A stretch of DNA of 64,000 bases from Karalla daura (GCA_029224185.1 CM055188.1:30203720-30267719), one strand, 5' to 3'. Counted from the stretch's first letter, positions 43,825 to 62,989 are shown. Program-made: numbers and translations. The notes: generated from the sequence alone by a model not told the origin.

Positions 43825-44235
43825 TGGACGGTTCCAGCTTTAAGTTGGCTTCACAGAGCCTGCTGAACACCTGGCTGAGCTGCTCTAGCATTACAGCAGG
43901 CATGTTATCCTGTGCTGCAGCCCAGCCAGGACTCCATCTTTCTGTCCATCATATTCCACACAAAAGGTCACTTCCAGGTGCAGGGGGCAGTGACTTTGTG
44001 AGCGCTAGATATCTTTTCCCATTTGCCAGTACCCCGATGTCAAATCTAGTGTGCTGAGGTACTTTGCAATGGATAAAGTGTCCTTGTGTTCTTCCAGAGC
44101 AACGTCACATATGGAGTTGTCTTGCAGGGTTGCAGTGGGACTGTCAAACAAGCCAGTCCTCTGGCCGACCCACGCAGCATCCTGCAAACAGGGCCTGGGC
44201 ACCAACAGTATACTGTCATGTCCACGCACCACAGC
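43825..44235 (-). mobile_element. Ty3/gypsy reverse-transcriptase remnant
   Basis: On the minus strand LSTLDLTSGYWQM (44020-44064) is an almost intact gypsy RT motif, preceded by decayed upstream RT sequence. It is broken by a stop at 44005. Further along (43825-43890), LSQVFSRLCEANLKL matches the block after the catalytic box. The YLDD box itself is lost in a deletion. A dead element. Confidence 0.8.
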
Positions 44236-45040
44236 TGTTCTGCGACACAGCTCAGCAGTGCTGCCAGTGAGGCTTCTCTAGCAGTGTCATAGGCTCTCGC
44301 TAGGGGGAGGAATGTGGCTTTTCCTCCTGAAGTTTCTGCTCCAACTCAGTGTCAGTAAATACCACCACAGTGACGGTGTCCAGTTCCAACTCCACCACAA
44401 TCACCAAAGTGAATTGTAAAGATGTCATTCCTCAGTGTCTGCAGACTTGCAACTGGTTTTCTGGTTCTCTGTCGATCCAATGCCGGCCTGTAGGTGGCCT
44501 CGGTCTCGTTCACAGTGTATCGATAACTCCACCCAACGTTTGACTTCCCCGGCCAATGTTGTTGGCCCTTGCACACCTTTCAAACTGGTCGATAAAGTGT
44601 CGCTCCATACGAAAACATTGCGTGCGGAGCAAGGTGAAGAACGAGGTGTGGGCCCAGCTCCAGATTGATCCAGCCATGACTCAGGGCCTTTACTGCATGG
44701 CTCAGTGTCTCCTACCGGAGCATACGTACGGTCTATGGTGGCATAGATAGTCGGGTTGCATATCCTGAACCTGGGGGACCAGTTGCACAAGCGGTAATGG
44801 AAAAATAGCTCATCTGGTCCGGAGATGTGGACAGAACAGTCGACATATGTGATGGTGGATCCAGCTGTTCGTCTCTCGTTATACCGTCACATACGTCCCT
44901 GTGCAGCCTCGATCTCGGTGTAATTCGGTGGATTTGAGACCTTGAAGCCACCGGAGTGAGAACCTCCCGTGTTTCGCGATGACAGTCCCTCGGTAAACAG
45001 GCCGCATTAGCTCCGTGGTAAACACGACACGTCAGCTCCA
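44236..45040 (-). mobile_element. Possible upstream part of the gypsy element
   Basis: Minus-strand open stretches of 121 and 102 codons (44425-44790 and 44733-45041) lie directly upstream of the RT remnant in its reading direction. They have high coding-like GC but no gag or protease motif that I can name. The assignment is by position only. Confidence 0.35.
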
Positions 45041-45500
45041 TAATGTCCCCGATACTACTGTAGACAGTACAGCCCTCCTGGAATTTGTGTCATCCGTATC
45101 CTGTTTATTTGTTTATCTATTTATTTTTGAGATGTCGCTGTCATCCCAGAGGTTAACGGTGACGGTCCAGTAGCTCCGCGCGGCTACCGGCGTTAGCTCC
45201 CGCAGCTAACGCCGCAGCTAACGCCGCAGCGTGGGCCCGTTGTGGCGCAGCGCGAGCCTCCTGGTCAACCTGGTCGCTGATCCACCGCGGTGGTAACAAT
45301 AAAACTGACACCAAAGTAGCGAGGGAGGGAGTTTATATTGACAACCACCGGACGTGACGATAAAAACACGCAACTTGTCTTCATTGCGCATGCGTCGCTC
45401 GTAACCTCTTGACCTGACCTACATTTCTCTCTGACGTCACATGTAAACAAGCGTCTTCCCAGCGCGTTGAGCTGTACTGCAGTAGTGTGTTGTGTGACCG
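45041..45500 (-). promoter_or_regulatory. Orphan CpG-rich, promoter-like block (possible LTR)
   Basis: Densely CpG-rich, unlike the surrounding AT-rich DNA. On the minus strand TATAAAC (45331-45337) lies downstream of a CRE palindrome TGACGTCA (45432-45439). Below it is a GCAGCTAACGCC tandem repeat (about 45194-45231). This could be the promoter/LTR of the gypsy-like element at 43.8-45.0 kb. Direct LTR partners were not found. Confidence 0.45.
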
Positions 45501-47380
45501 CAGGTAGTTAATTACCTGCAAGCAATTAAAGCGCGATGTAAGTTAAAAAATGTAGTATTCGCAATAAATTGGTTTGATAAAATCAGAAAGTAATAAATAA
45601 TAAGCTGCATGATCATATTCCAACATCCACCCCTGGCTCTCCCTTTTTAAATAATCATATCTATACCCAAAACAACAGGCCGTGTTGTCCACATTATTTT
45701 GTATCTTTCCATGACCTTGTTTTTATCTGCATAAAACACTGAGCTCTCACAAGTGGAGACTGAGGCTAAAATTGTGTTGAAAGACAAATCTGATTTTAAT
45801 CTTGTTTGGCAGAATTTCCACCAAAATAGATCAAATGAAAATTAATAATATCATAATAATTAATATGTCTTAGATCACACAAAATGTCACCATCGACTTT
45901 TAATAAAGTGCCAGTTGTCTCAGAGAGTTTAACAAGACAAAACAAACTAACAAAATAGCATAAGCAGAGCAGAGCCCAGCCAAACAAAATACAACCCCAT
46001 GAGCATGCTGAAAGTGATGGTGGCCAGGAAAAAACATCCTTTTAGTGGTAAGAAAACCTCAGAGACAGAGCCAAGTTTAGAGAGGAGAGTCACCTGCTGA
46101 CAATTGGTCAGGTTGCTATTCAAATATGTTTCTGTAGGACAAAATCAGTGATAATTTGAGTTGCTCATATCAATGCTAATGACACCACAATCACTGGATT
46201 GATAAATGCTGACAAACAGATGGAGTACGGAAGAGGGTGGCTTAACTATAGTTAAGCCACCACTATAGTGGCCTGGTGCTGCTACAATAATCTCTCCTTA
46301 AATGTGGATAGAGGTGATTATTTATCCAAGGAGGAGGAAGGAGCAGAATGACCCAATTTACATCGAAAAGCAGCAGCAAAGGGGGTCAAAACTTTCACAT
46401 TTCAGTTAGGATCCCAGTTTGTCAAGACAAGAAGCCTCTTGGATGACAGGTGTAACATCATGTGAATTGTTGACTGTAAAGGAAGATTCTCATTCATCTA
46501 GGTTATCATAATCCAAGGTTTTGTAAATCCTGCTTTGGATTTTACTTTTTTTTTACTTAGACGTTCTATGTATCTTAGCTTTACTTTTATTTTTCTAACA
46601 ACTTTTTACTTTTACCCCCTATATTTTAAGACAAATTTGTGTACTTTTCAGTCCTTACATGTTCACATACCCAGATGACCACACAACATAAAAGATCTAG
46701 CTGACTAGAGAGGGAAAGTCAACCCTCGGAGAGAAGGTGTTGAGTAAGTGTGCAGTTTATGATAAAGAAAGAAGTTGCCACAGCAACATGAATGAAGAAA
46801 GCGTTCAAGGTAATATCGTTGATGACAGCGTATGTTCTGAAAAGCAAGACATTCCCCACCAGTGACCTTATTTAAGTGAACTTTTCAGTGTAAAAATTAT
46901 CCAGGTGCTCAGGCACCTCTAACCTCTGGGCAATTTTATTTTGATTATTCTTTTATTCATTCTTGTTTCTATATTTATGTTGTAGTAAACAGACTGTGTC
47001 CAGGGATCTTTTTGTTATTATTTATTTTTCATCTATACAAACACTCTGCAAGTTGTTTCTAAAATAACAAAACAACAATCCTATTAGTTTTTAGTTTTGC
47101 CAGGTTATCATAATTGGCATTGTGTATGACTGACAGCAAACAATTATTTATTACTTTTCACTCAAGTACTTTTCAGAGCCAGTACTTTCTTGCTTTTACT
47201 TGAGTAAAACAGTTGAAGAAGTACATCTACCCTACAAGAGAATTTTTTTTCCCCAACTACCTGTACTTCTTCTTATGTATAGAATATGAGCACTTATGTC
47301 ACCTCCACTGCTACCTCCATATTATGACCCTGACATCATTGTCATAAAAGACATCATAATTACAGAGGGAGAGAGAGTAT
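45501..47380. other. Gene-free region
   Basis: No exon recognised. A 26-bp palindrome is at 46236-46261; otherwise AT-rich. Confidence 0.4.
46236..46271. repeat. 26-bp perfect palindrome plus adjoining 12-bp palindrome
   Basis: GGTGGCTTAACT/AGTTAAGCCACC-type symmetry spans 46236-46261 with no spacer. A second palindrome, CCACTATAGTGG (46260-46271), overlaps its right end and shares the CTATAG centre. Confidence 0.95.
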
Positions 47381-47401
47381 ATACATACATACATACATAC
47401 A

Positions 47402-47432
<31 letters not shown>
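47381..47432. repeat. (ATAC)n microsatellite
   Basis: About 13 pure ATAC units. Confidence 0.97.
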
Positions 47433-47434
<2 letters not shown>

Positions 47435-48049
47435 TTATTTATTTGCGTTTGATATTACAACATTGGAGACAGCAAAAATGCAGAGTGAGAACATTAGGAC
47501 AAAGAACAATGCCAGGGGATCGCAGCAGATGAAAAATAAGTAAATAAATAAATGCATTACCTTACACAAATGTTATATAGATAACAGTTTTAATATATAG
47601 TTTTAATAGTTTCACTCTTTTAATGCTGTTTTGTTCAAATGTATTGTTTGAACTTTTTTTAAAGATTGAAAAAGGTGGTTTGTGATTGGGAATAAGAATT
47701 TGGCATATAAGACCACAAAATAACAGAAGCAGTGCAACTGAGACTGTCTGTTCAAATTGCTCTAGAAGTTGCACATTATCCACAATCAGGAACAGTATAA
47801 TGAGGTCAGACAAATAGAGACATCCTGAAATAAGATACTGAGTTCCCATTTAGGAGAAATAATAGGAATAATACATTAAAAAATGACATACATAGGTTAT
47901 GCAGGCTCTTTTCATTGATAATGATGAATGCATTTGCACATTTATTTTGTACCTGATGAACCCTCAAACAAGATCAGAGAAGATGACCTTTTTGGTATTA
48001 TGAGATTTATCATAATCAACCCTCTTCTGTAGGTAATCGATTCAGTGTC
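47433..48049. other. Gene-free region upstream of sec61 alpha
   Basis: No exon recognised; AT-rich. Confidence 0.4.
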
Positions 48050-48294
48050 ACCTTAAAACTTGTGGCCTCTGCCGCGATCAAAGTAAACTCCAGGTTCCCA
48101 CTGCTGTGCATGGACGTATATGCTGCTGTGTCAGTGTCTGTAGAGGTGACGTGTCTCTTCACAGGACCCGCCCCTTCATCCTCCAGGACCCGCCCCTTCG
48201 CTCTCCTCCCCCCGGTGAGACACCACCTCCTACGGTTGAGTCTGTGGCCACATTTACTCGGCAGACCAGCTTGTGGGAGGACCTACGAGGCAAC
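48050..48294 (+). promoter_or_regulatory. sec61a1: Promoter/5'UTR of the sec61 alpha gene with duplicated GC box
   Basis: A 15-bp unit containing CCGCCCC is repeated directly at 48163-48177 and 48185-48199, giving two Sp/KLF-type GC boxes 22 bp apart. Both lie within 140 bp of the start codon, in otherwise AT-richer DNA. Either the core promoter or the 5'UTR is here; the start site is not determinable by eye. Confidence 0.55.
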
Positions 48295-54678
<6,384 letters not shown>

Positions 54679-55740
54679 ACAAACCAACATCCTCCCACCT
54701 TCAAGCAAATTTCTATTAAGAACATCAACTCTGCATTTATTTTACATCCGCGTGAAGCCCCTAATGTCATCAACTCTCGAGTTTCAGGATGTTTGAGAAA
54801 ACTTCAGAAAATCCCATCCAAAGTGGGACAATGCAAAGGTGGCGGTGCTTTGCAGGTTTTTCATTTGTTCTTGTTTGCTCCCCTGCAAGTCTTCTTATCG
54901 TAACAAGAAAAACTGCCGTTTACAGTCATACTTTCTCAGTTCCTATTTTTATTTTTATTTACATTACTCACGTGGTCACAGATCCTTAGGATTTATTCCG
55001 AGGTTTCGTGTGTGTTTGTGTGAGTGAGACGAAGTCCAGTGGGACCGTTGGTTTCATCATCAGACCGCCGTTGGAGCGAAGCTTCAGTATGCAGGCGTAC
55101 TCGTCACGGATGCCCGAGGTCAACCGCCTGCTGTGAGGGTTTTTAGAAAGAAAGCACTCAATGTTCTGCTTGGTGTTATCTTAGCTTCAACTTTATTTTT
55201 TTCATCTTAATTTTATTTTTTCTGTCATCCTGCCAACTATGTGAAGGTGTGGACGGGAAGCGGAACTGTCACACGCTGAATCAAGTACCGTTGTCGTGAT
55301 TGATGACCCTGTGTTAGAGCAGGGTCTCCTAAGAGGATGTGGAGCTCATATTGGGATCCACCTGTCAAAAAACGTGTTTGTCTTAATTTTGTGATCAGTC
55401 ATCTGATGAACCATTATTATAAAAAAGGGTCCCTGCTGTTGTACTGTATGACATTCCCAGGAAGCTTGCAGTATTAACTTGTGTCACATTTTTGTTACCA
55501 CTTCCTACAACTTTTTGTTTTGTTCATTTAATTGTCTGCTTTAAGCAAACTTGTTAATCACTTTTCCACAACTGACAAATTATGATTTTTTTTTCTGTAC
55601 ATAGGCCATGCATTCAATAAGTTTGATTTTGTCGTAAGTGTAAAATAAGTCTTTTGAATATGTATAAAAAACATTTCAGAACAAACTTAGAGGACAAAGA
55701 AGCATTCTCAATAAAACATTTTGTGGAAAAAAATAAAACG
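54679..55740 (+). other. sec61a1: 3'UTR of the sec61 alpha gene
   Basis: AT-rich sequence after the TAG stop. AATAAA is present at 55710-55715 and again near 55732, the most likely polyadenylation signals. No other coding potential was seen. Confidence 0.6.
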
Positions 55741-56592
55741 CCTCTACTGCTTGTCTGAAATGAATGAATCACAGAAGCTTGATTTACTCCTGAGTTAATT
55801 CATTTTTAGGGGATCATGTAATAAAAAACAGTTCTCAATGCAAAATCTATGACAAGGGGGATGAATAAGCCACAATGAATAAGCCACAATTGGAGACTGC
55901 TCAATACAAACCCAAGGCAAGAACACTGTACTAGATATAAATAATATTTTATGCAGACACCTGATCTCTGTGTAAGGTGTAACTAACAAAAACATTCAGG
56001 ACATCAAGAAGTATCAGTTGTTTGTGATATACAGACTTTTTGTGAGTGAAACCATAAACCATTTTACTTTTACTTTTGGTAATGCCTTTCATGTGTTTAG
56101 GGTGGATGGATAGAAACTTGGAACAAAATTCAAGTTCCAGTGTGCAATATAAGAGTCTAGCAGAGGTAGTAAAACATATCCATGTGGATCAGGTTAATTA
56201 GACTAAATTGCAGGTGAACAATGTGGAAATTGGCAGCAGTTCTTGTATGTGCAGAAGTATTATGTTTTATCTCCCTGTAAATGAGTTTGCCTGGTCTCCC
56301 TGTGGTTTTGTTGGTTTTCTCTACTGTTAACACATTTAGGCAGACAAAAACACACTCTTGGTGTATTTGTCCTGTGACTGAAACATGCTTCTACTTATAA
56401 ACTCTGCCCGGCATCAAAAGCAAACATCTAATGACCACCACACAACACTTGATATAGCAAACCACAATAACTCAGTCAAAGACTTCAAGAGGCCAGGTTT
56501 TCAACTTTGCTCTCATAGCCTGAAACGTCTTTGCACCCACTGATCCCACTGAATGAACTAGTTTCTTAGTAACTCACTCATAGGTGTTAACA
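55741..56592. other. Intergenic DNA between sec61 alpha and chchd4
   Basis: AT-rich; no exon or RNA gene recognised. Confidence 0.45.
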
Positions 56593-56741
<149 letters not shown>

Positions 56742-57015
56742 GAATGTGTGCAGTACCCCAGTTTGACCTGCTGGGGGCAGCATAGAACACGGCTGGTGGC
56801 GCTGCAGGAGCAGCCGAGGAAGAGTCCAGTCTGCATGGCTCAAACGCAAGGGTAGTTGTGAAACGTAGCTGCGGCTGATGCCGGACTAACTCTCTCACCG
56901 GACCTCTGCATGTGTTGTTGTGTTGCGTGTCAGCAGGAGTCGTCCATCCTCTGCTGGAGCTGTTGTTGTCACAGGGAATAATAAAAGGAAATTAATCCAA
57001 CTCCGGCCTGAAGAC
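56742..57015 (+). promoter_or_regulatory. chchd4: Probable promoter/5'UTR of chchd4
   Basis: Moderately GC-rich DNA between a (CTAT)n microsatellite and the chchd4 start codon. No TATA box or clear factor site was recognised. The assignment rests on position only. Confidence 0.4.
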
Positions 57016-58916
57016 ATGAGTTCTGTCAGACAGGAAGGTAATCATCACTGCTAACTTCCCCAGAGAGCTAACTCGGTGTAGTGCATCCATGCCTGTCTGA
57101 ATAAAAAGTTGAGGTCGGTGTTATGAATGTACCTTTAAAGTGTGATATCCGTCTTATTGTTAGGAGCTGCTGTAGCTGTAGGCACTTGTTACATTGTCAG
57201 TGAATGTTTCTCCAGCTTGCAGCCACGTTGTTTAACCTTGACCACCATCAGCAGGAGCATGGTGTCACCCACATCCACTGTACATCCAGTCATTCACCTT
57301 ATAAATATATTTGAAATCATGTCTAAATATGTTCAGGCCGCATCACAACAGAGAGGCTAGGGTAGTAATAAATAGTATGACTCCTGCTCCACATTCGCCA
57401 GACTGTTGGAATGAGGCAGCAGTAGCTTTAAGGGGATCTATAATAAACCTTTACCTTGGGTATGTTGAAAAGCGACGTAAAAACATCATTATGTCCTCGT
57501 TTGTGTTTACAATTTTGATACTGAAATGGAAATCAAGGTGTAAAGTGTAAGTGGCCCAAATAGACTGGCTTGTACATGCAGGCGCACACATTATTAGAGT
57601 ACCAAATTAGTAGCAAATTATAATTTTTATAGTCGATAAAGCTATTAAAAAATGTTACCACTTATTGATTAATTCATGTTTGATGCATGTTTTACAAAGG
57701 CCAAGATAAGGTCATTAAATGCTTTTATCTTCCCTTCAACAACATTCAACTTTCTGTGCTTGTAGGACTTAAAGAAACCAGAAAATATTTACATTTTCCT
57801 GCAGAAAGGTTGATTGGGGATTCCACTTAGACCTGGCTCTCCCAGGTGTAAGTGAGAGAGTGAATGCCACCCCCATACACCAGGGACACCACGGGGCACT
57901 AAGAAAGGCACAAGTGATTCGGTTACCCACTGGGTTACCCCCAGTCATTAACCCATTCACTTACTGGTGGCATCGCACACACTCAACTTCCTTAACCAAC
58001 AGCTCTTACCATCCACACACATGCGGACGCTGATGGCTCAGTAGGGGCAGATGCACAAGTCTGTGGACGACTGTTTCCCTGAGGCCACTGTCATGTATTG
58101 TACATACTATCAGCCATGCACAAAGCATGTCTGTTACCTACAAGTGGAAAGCCTACGTCTGGTTGCCAGATAATAATGAAACTGATCCAATGATGAATGT
58201 TAATAGGATCTGATCAAATCTACTGTATTCATGTTGTCTTGCCCCCTTCACCCACTGCTGGTCTGCAAGATGTCATAAAACAGTAAATTGGAGCAGAGGT
58301 ATTACTTACTAAGCCTTCCAGGTTTGACAAGGTGTCCTGTACTTGTATGTGACAATGTGTTTTACACATTTTAAACAACAGGTAAAGACCAAATCATCTT
58401 TGTCACCAAAGAGGATCATGAAACGCCCAGTAGTGCCGAGCTGGTGGAGGAGGATCCCAACGACCCGTATGAAGAGCGAGGTGGGAAACGGTGACACTGG
58501 AAAGAACAAACTCATCTTGTGAGATTTTTAAAAGTGTGACTAACTCTAATCTTTCCACGACAGGTCTGATTCTTCCCAGTGGGGAGATCAACTGGAACTG
58601 CCCCTGCCTGGGTGGGATGGCCAGTGGTCCCTGTGGGACTGAGTTCAAGGATGCCTTCTCCTGTTTCCACTACAGTAAGGAGGAGGTGAAAGGCTCCGAC
58701 TGCATGGAGCAGTTCAGGGCCATGCAGGAGTGTATGCAGCGTTACCCGGAGCTCTATCCGCAGGAGGACGAGAAGCCGCCACAAGAGAAGTCCCCAGAAA
58801 CAGAAAACCTTAACTCAGAAGATTCTGCGTCTGCAGAAGCATCAGGGCCAACGCCTGCAGCTGAGAAAGACTCTGAAACCACACAGCTGGGCTCAGAGGA
58901 CTCGCCGCAAAGCTGA
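57016..58916 (+). CDS. chchd4: Mitochondrial intermembrane space import and assembly protein 40 (three exons, complete)
   Basis: Oxidoreductase of the mitochondrial disulfide relay: it oxidises incoming CX3C/CX9C proteins in the intermembrane space and passes electrons to ALR/GFER (family knowledge). Exons are 57016-57037, 58382-58480 and 58564-58916; total 474 nt, 157 aa. The redox-active CPC motif is at C53-P54-C55. The twin CX9C helices are C64-C74 and C87-C97, at the same residue numbers as human CHCHD4. The conserved blocks QEGKDQIIFVTKEDHETPSS and WNCPCLGGMASGPCG surround them. The tail after residue 105 is Glu/Ser/Thr/Pro-rich and poorly conserved, somewhat longer than in human (142 aa). 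There is no N-terminal presequence, as expected for vertebrate MIA40. Teleosts may have a and b copies; which one this is cannot be told. Confidence 0.95.
57605..57865. mobile_element. MITE and SINE debris in chchd4 intron 1
   Basis: AAGAAACCAGAAAATATTTA near 57773 is the internal block of the MITE family seen at 40220-40480. It is followed by GGTTGATTGGGGATTCCACT and CCCAGGTGTAAGTGAGAGAG, a diverged SINE body. Element ends are not clear. Confidence 0.45.
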
Positions 58917-59245
58917 AGCGGCCACGTGAGCTCTGAGACCTCAAAGTAAAACCACCCGAACTAAACGCATACCTTTTTACAACCTAAAATAATGTATATG
59001 TTATAAAATAGTTTTGTGTATTGTTTAAAGTGGGGTAAAAAAAAAAGGAAATAACTAATACAACGAAGCCCTGAACACAGAGCACCATAAAGAAATGTCA
59101 AAACCTGCAAAGACCTGCCCCTAGCTTGGAACCAGGCCAAAATGTAAGTTTTCTTGCTCAATGCAGAGCCCTGGGTAAATGAGAGAGAGGTCTCTCTACT
59201 TTGTCTCCAATTTAGGGACAAAGTAATAAACTGAACCTGCTCTGC
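58917..59245 (+). other. chchd4: 3'UTR of chchd4
   Basis: Follows the TGA stop. The first AATAAA is at 59225-59230, giving a 3'UTR of about 330 nt; later AATAAA sites further right could also be used. Confidence 0.5.
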
Positions 59246-61299
59246 AGAGTTAACAACCCTGTGGCTCTTTAAAACAGAAGGAGTAGCAGCTCACTATAGA
59301 CCGGCCATACGTTCAGGTACGTTTACAGGTTGTGCAGTGAGCGACTCACCACTAACCACTCAGCACACTTTGAAACCCACCTCCGCTAGATGAGGCTCAG
59401 GTGTTGCTGCCGGGAGGTAAGAAGGGAACTTAAAGCTTAAAGCAAATTCTGCGGCTGCTGCTTTAAGGCAAGTACAATCCATAACGGCTTGGTGTGGGTG
59501 TGTTTGGAGACAGTGAATGAGACGGAAATGATGCGTTATCTCCCCTTGACTGTGAAGTGTCCTCGGGGAGGGGAGCACGAGTAAAAACGTTAGGTAGCAG
59601 ACAGAGAAAGATGACATTTACTGTCCAGATTGACTGAAAACGTGTAATGCCGACTGAGACGGGTTTTATATTTTTGTAAAACTGACTTGATGTGAAAGGG
59701 ATCATGTGTCAGAAGTCCAGTTCATTCAGTCATTGTTTTGTTCTCATGTTGAACTGTGTGAAGAAACTGAGGACCAAGCAGGCGCAGGGAAGCGATTTTG
59801 TGAACGTGTTCTTTAAAAAGAAAGAAATTTCTCTGTCGAGGTAGTTCACCTGCTGTGATTTAACAAATACTCTGCAGTAAAACATCTTATCCTCACACGA
59901 TTCCCATTCTCATGTGACATTTGTTAACTGTTCCATAATGAATTTTGTAAGAAGCATCGATTATTAAACATTGACTTGACATTTAAATATTGAACGTTGC
60001 AGATTAAGTTGCTTAATTGATAGAGCTGTAAACTGTGTTTTCTGGTCAGTCTGTGAGGTAATCTGAGGTGACGTAGCTCACTGTTCAAGTAAAATCTATC
60101 AAAAGTCTGTGATATTTGTCACATCTTGTTAGTATGTCCAACACTAGTCTCAGCCTTGAGCTCTCACTGTCCTCAACTTTCACAAGTTTACATAGGCAAA
60201 GAAAAGTGGGTATGAGTTAATTATGATGGAGTCACATAATGAATAGACTTTATGGACAGCTACAACATTCACTTAAATCTGCACTTTACAAAGCCTTGAC
60301 TATAGTTTGGTAACGTGTTTTTACATTATTAACCTTCTTGTTCTTGCACCAAACTTTAATTTAGTGTTCAGCTCATACAGTTTAGTTTCTATAGAAGAAA
60401 AAAGCGTCACATGGATATTATTTTGACGAGAATAAATCCTCACGTGTCACAGACATTTACAAGGAAAATAATAATCACATGAGATGAAATAAACATTAAA
60501 AGACAGTAAAACTAGTAGAGCTGTATGATGCTGTGCACGTCTATCCAGGACAGTGTTTTCATCTGCGTTTGTAGAGGTCGTTTGTGGAGGTTTTACTTGA
60601 GCTGCTCGGCTCCTTAGGAGTCAGGCTCTGAACTAAAGAAGTTCCTGAAGGAGTTTGTGGAAGAGCCAAAACAAGGGAAAGATGTTCCCCAGCAGGTGAA
60701 CGCACCTGAAACCGTTTCATTCTCTTAATAGAGGAGAACAATTCCAACATTGTTTACGATGGTCAAAATAACATGTAAATCATGTCCTAAAAGAATTATT
60801 TGTGTCATTGAAATACCAAATGGAAGTTGTAAACCTGTAAGGTTCAAAGGAATTTGAGTGACTGAAAACACGAGATCAGGAGATAGTATGTGTATTATTA
60901 TAGATATATAACATGTCTGTTTAGTTAGTTAATTATGTGAATAAAACAGACAAGATTCACAATGCTTTAAATGTGTTTTCTATGTTCAGATATGAACAAA
61001 GTCATGGACTCTTAGGATAATCAGATGAAGTAAACTAGATTTTCAGAGGGTAAACAATAGTAACCCGTCAGATTTGATGTGAACACAATGGCAGAATCAA
61101 GATGTTGCATGCCATACATGCAGACATACTTATTCTGAACATGCAATGACTAGCTCATCATCAGACATAACTGATTTAGCAGAGGTGGATGCATCTGCAG
61201 GAGGTGATGCCGATTTCTATTAAACGTGCCAGTGAACCTACAAAAGGAAAAACAACACGAGTCTACATAATAGCTGTTTACCCGACCAAAGGTTCTGGC
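59246..61299. other. Intergenic DNA between chchd4 and uroc1
   Basis: Mostly AT-rich with nothing firm. One minus-strand ORF (60559-60750) has a coding-like composition but no recognised family. Confidence 0.4.
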
Positions 61300-61586
61300 A
61301 CGCGCTTTTGGTTTAACTGAGTTACATGTCTGAGTATCAGGGGTCGGAGGTCTGAGGCTGTGTTTGTCCTCTGAAGCTGGCTCCCTCAGGAATCAATAAT
61401 TACCCAACACCGCTCTCTATCCCTGGTGTACGATTGGTGGATCCCGAAGGACAAGGATGACCAAAAACCCAACAAGACGATAAGACACCGAGCCATCGGC
61501 CTCAGATCTTCTCAGCGAGGGTCAGAGGAAGCCTCCGGCCGGCCTGATTTCTCGTTCCCAGGTTTTGCCCGTGTGAACCCATCAGG
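61300..61586 (+). promoter_or_regulatory. uroc1: Presumed promoter/5'UTR of uroc1
   Basis: Sequence just upstream of the uroc1 start. AATCAATAATTACC near 61391 resembles a diverged HNF1 half-palindrome, which would suit a liver gene, but the match is imperfect. Treat the factor assignment as a guess. Confidence 0.3.
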
Positions 61587-62989
61587 ATGTCTTCTTTAAA
61601 GGAGATATGCAGCGGTCTCCCTCTGGACCCTCTGCCTCCTAACAGGGGACGAGACCCCAACGTGCCCCACGCCCCTGTGCGCACCCCGAACCTGACAGCA
61701 GAGGAGGAGAGGGTGAGTGACCTGTCTGTGCACTCGTTATTGCATTTATCCATAACTATGTTACCTCAAGACACTGATCTCAAGAGCTGATCACAATTAA
61801 ACAGAAACAACAAATCCCCCTTGAGGGGAAAGTGTAGGGGATGGTGGGGAGAAAAGATATCCTTGAAAGTGGTATGTTGAAAATGAGTTTTGTTTCCTAT
61901 GTGTTTCCATGCTGAAATAGATAAAAAATAATCATCGATATCTGATGGACTGCTTCTCAGTCATATTAGCGCAGGCTGATTTATTTTGTTCCCACTGAAA
62001 GGAGGAAACGGTTTCGAGTAATGACGGAGAAATCGTGCAGCTGACTACAATGCCAGACAGAGGCTTCACAGACGCGTACCTTTGACTCTTTGCATCACTG
62101 TTCGTTTGCTCATTGACTGTCCTAAAAAAAACAAAAAAAAAACTGATTGAACATTTTCTAAGATCCTCCAGACTCTGGAGTCAATAATTAAAAAAAAAAA
62201 CGCAGTGGTGGATTAATGAGTGAAAGATCTACTAGATTTTGGAAGCTGCACGGTGTGTTCATTGACCCCCTGTTATTCTGCCTCTTCTCCTCTAGTTGGC
62301 GCTGAGAAACGCTCTGCGCTACTTCCCCCCCTCCCACCACACGACCCTCGCACCTGAATTTGCCCAAGAGCTGCGGCAGTACGGGCACATCTACATGTAC
62401 CGCTTCTGCCCCACGCTACGCATGAGGTGAGGGTCTGATCGAGGGGAACATTCTGGTTTTTCACCATTTTTAGCTCTGTTGCTTTTGTCTGAAGCACAGA
62501 GCAGATGCACAAACCTGCAGCATTTACAGAAGGAGTAACTAACTTTCCAATAGAGGCAATAGAGGAAACAGCTCTGCAGCTCTGGTCTGGTTTGACTTAG
62601 ACCATTTTGTCTGTGTAGAGGCAGCGTATGGCCTGACTTTTGACGCCACAAAGCAAGACAAGTAAACAAATTCCAAAACTTGATGCTGACGTTCACTTTT
62701 AAAGGGCATTTTTGCGCTTTATTTTTTAAACCCCCATCTCCAGCACTCAAACTCTGTGCTAACATAAAAGTAGAAAGAACTAGATGGCCATTGTTTTTAG
62801 ATGTAAAAAAAATATCAGGGTTTCTTTTAGTTTCTTTTAGGCGTTGAAAAGATAAAGAAAAGAATATTGCTTTTCTGAAGCATAAAATCCTTAATCCATT
62901 CACCCATTATCTTTTATACCTAATGATATTGCCGGAGTCTGTGGTAGAGCAAAGGCAGAGCAGACATCCTGGTCAGGACTCCAATCCCG

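Noticed and set aside
44051..44668. Plus-strand ORFs over the gypsy remnant
   Set aside because: The minus strand carries the reverse-transcriptase motifs; the plus frames are shadows.
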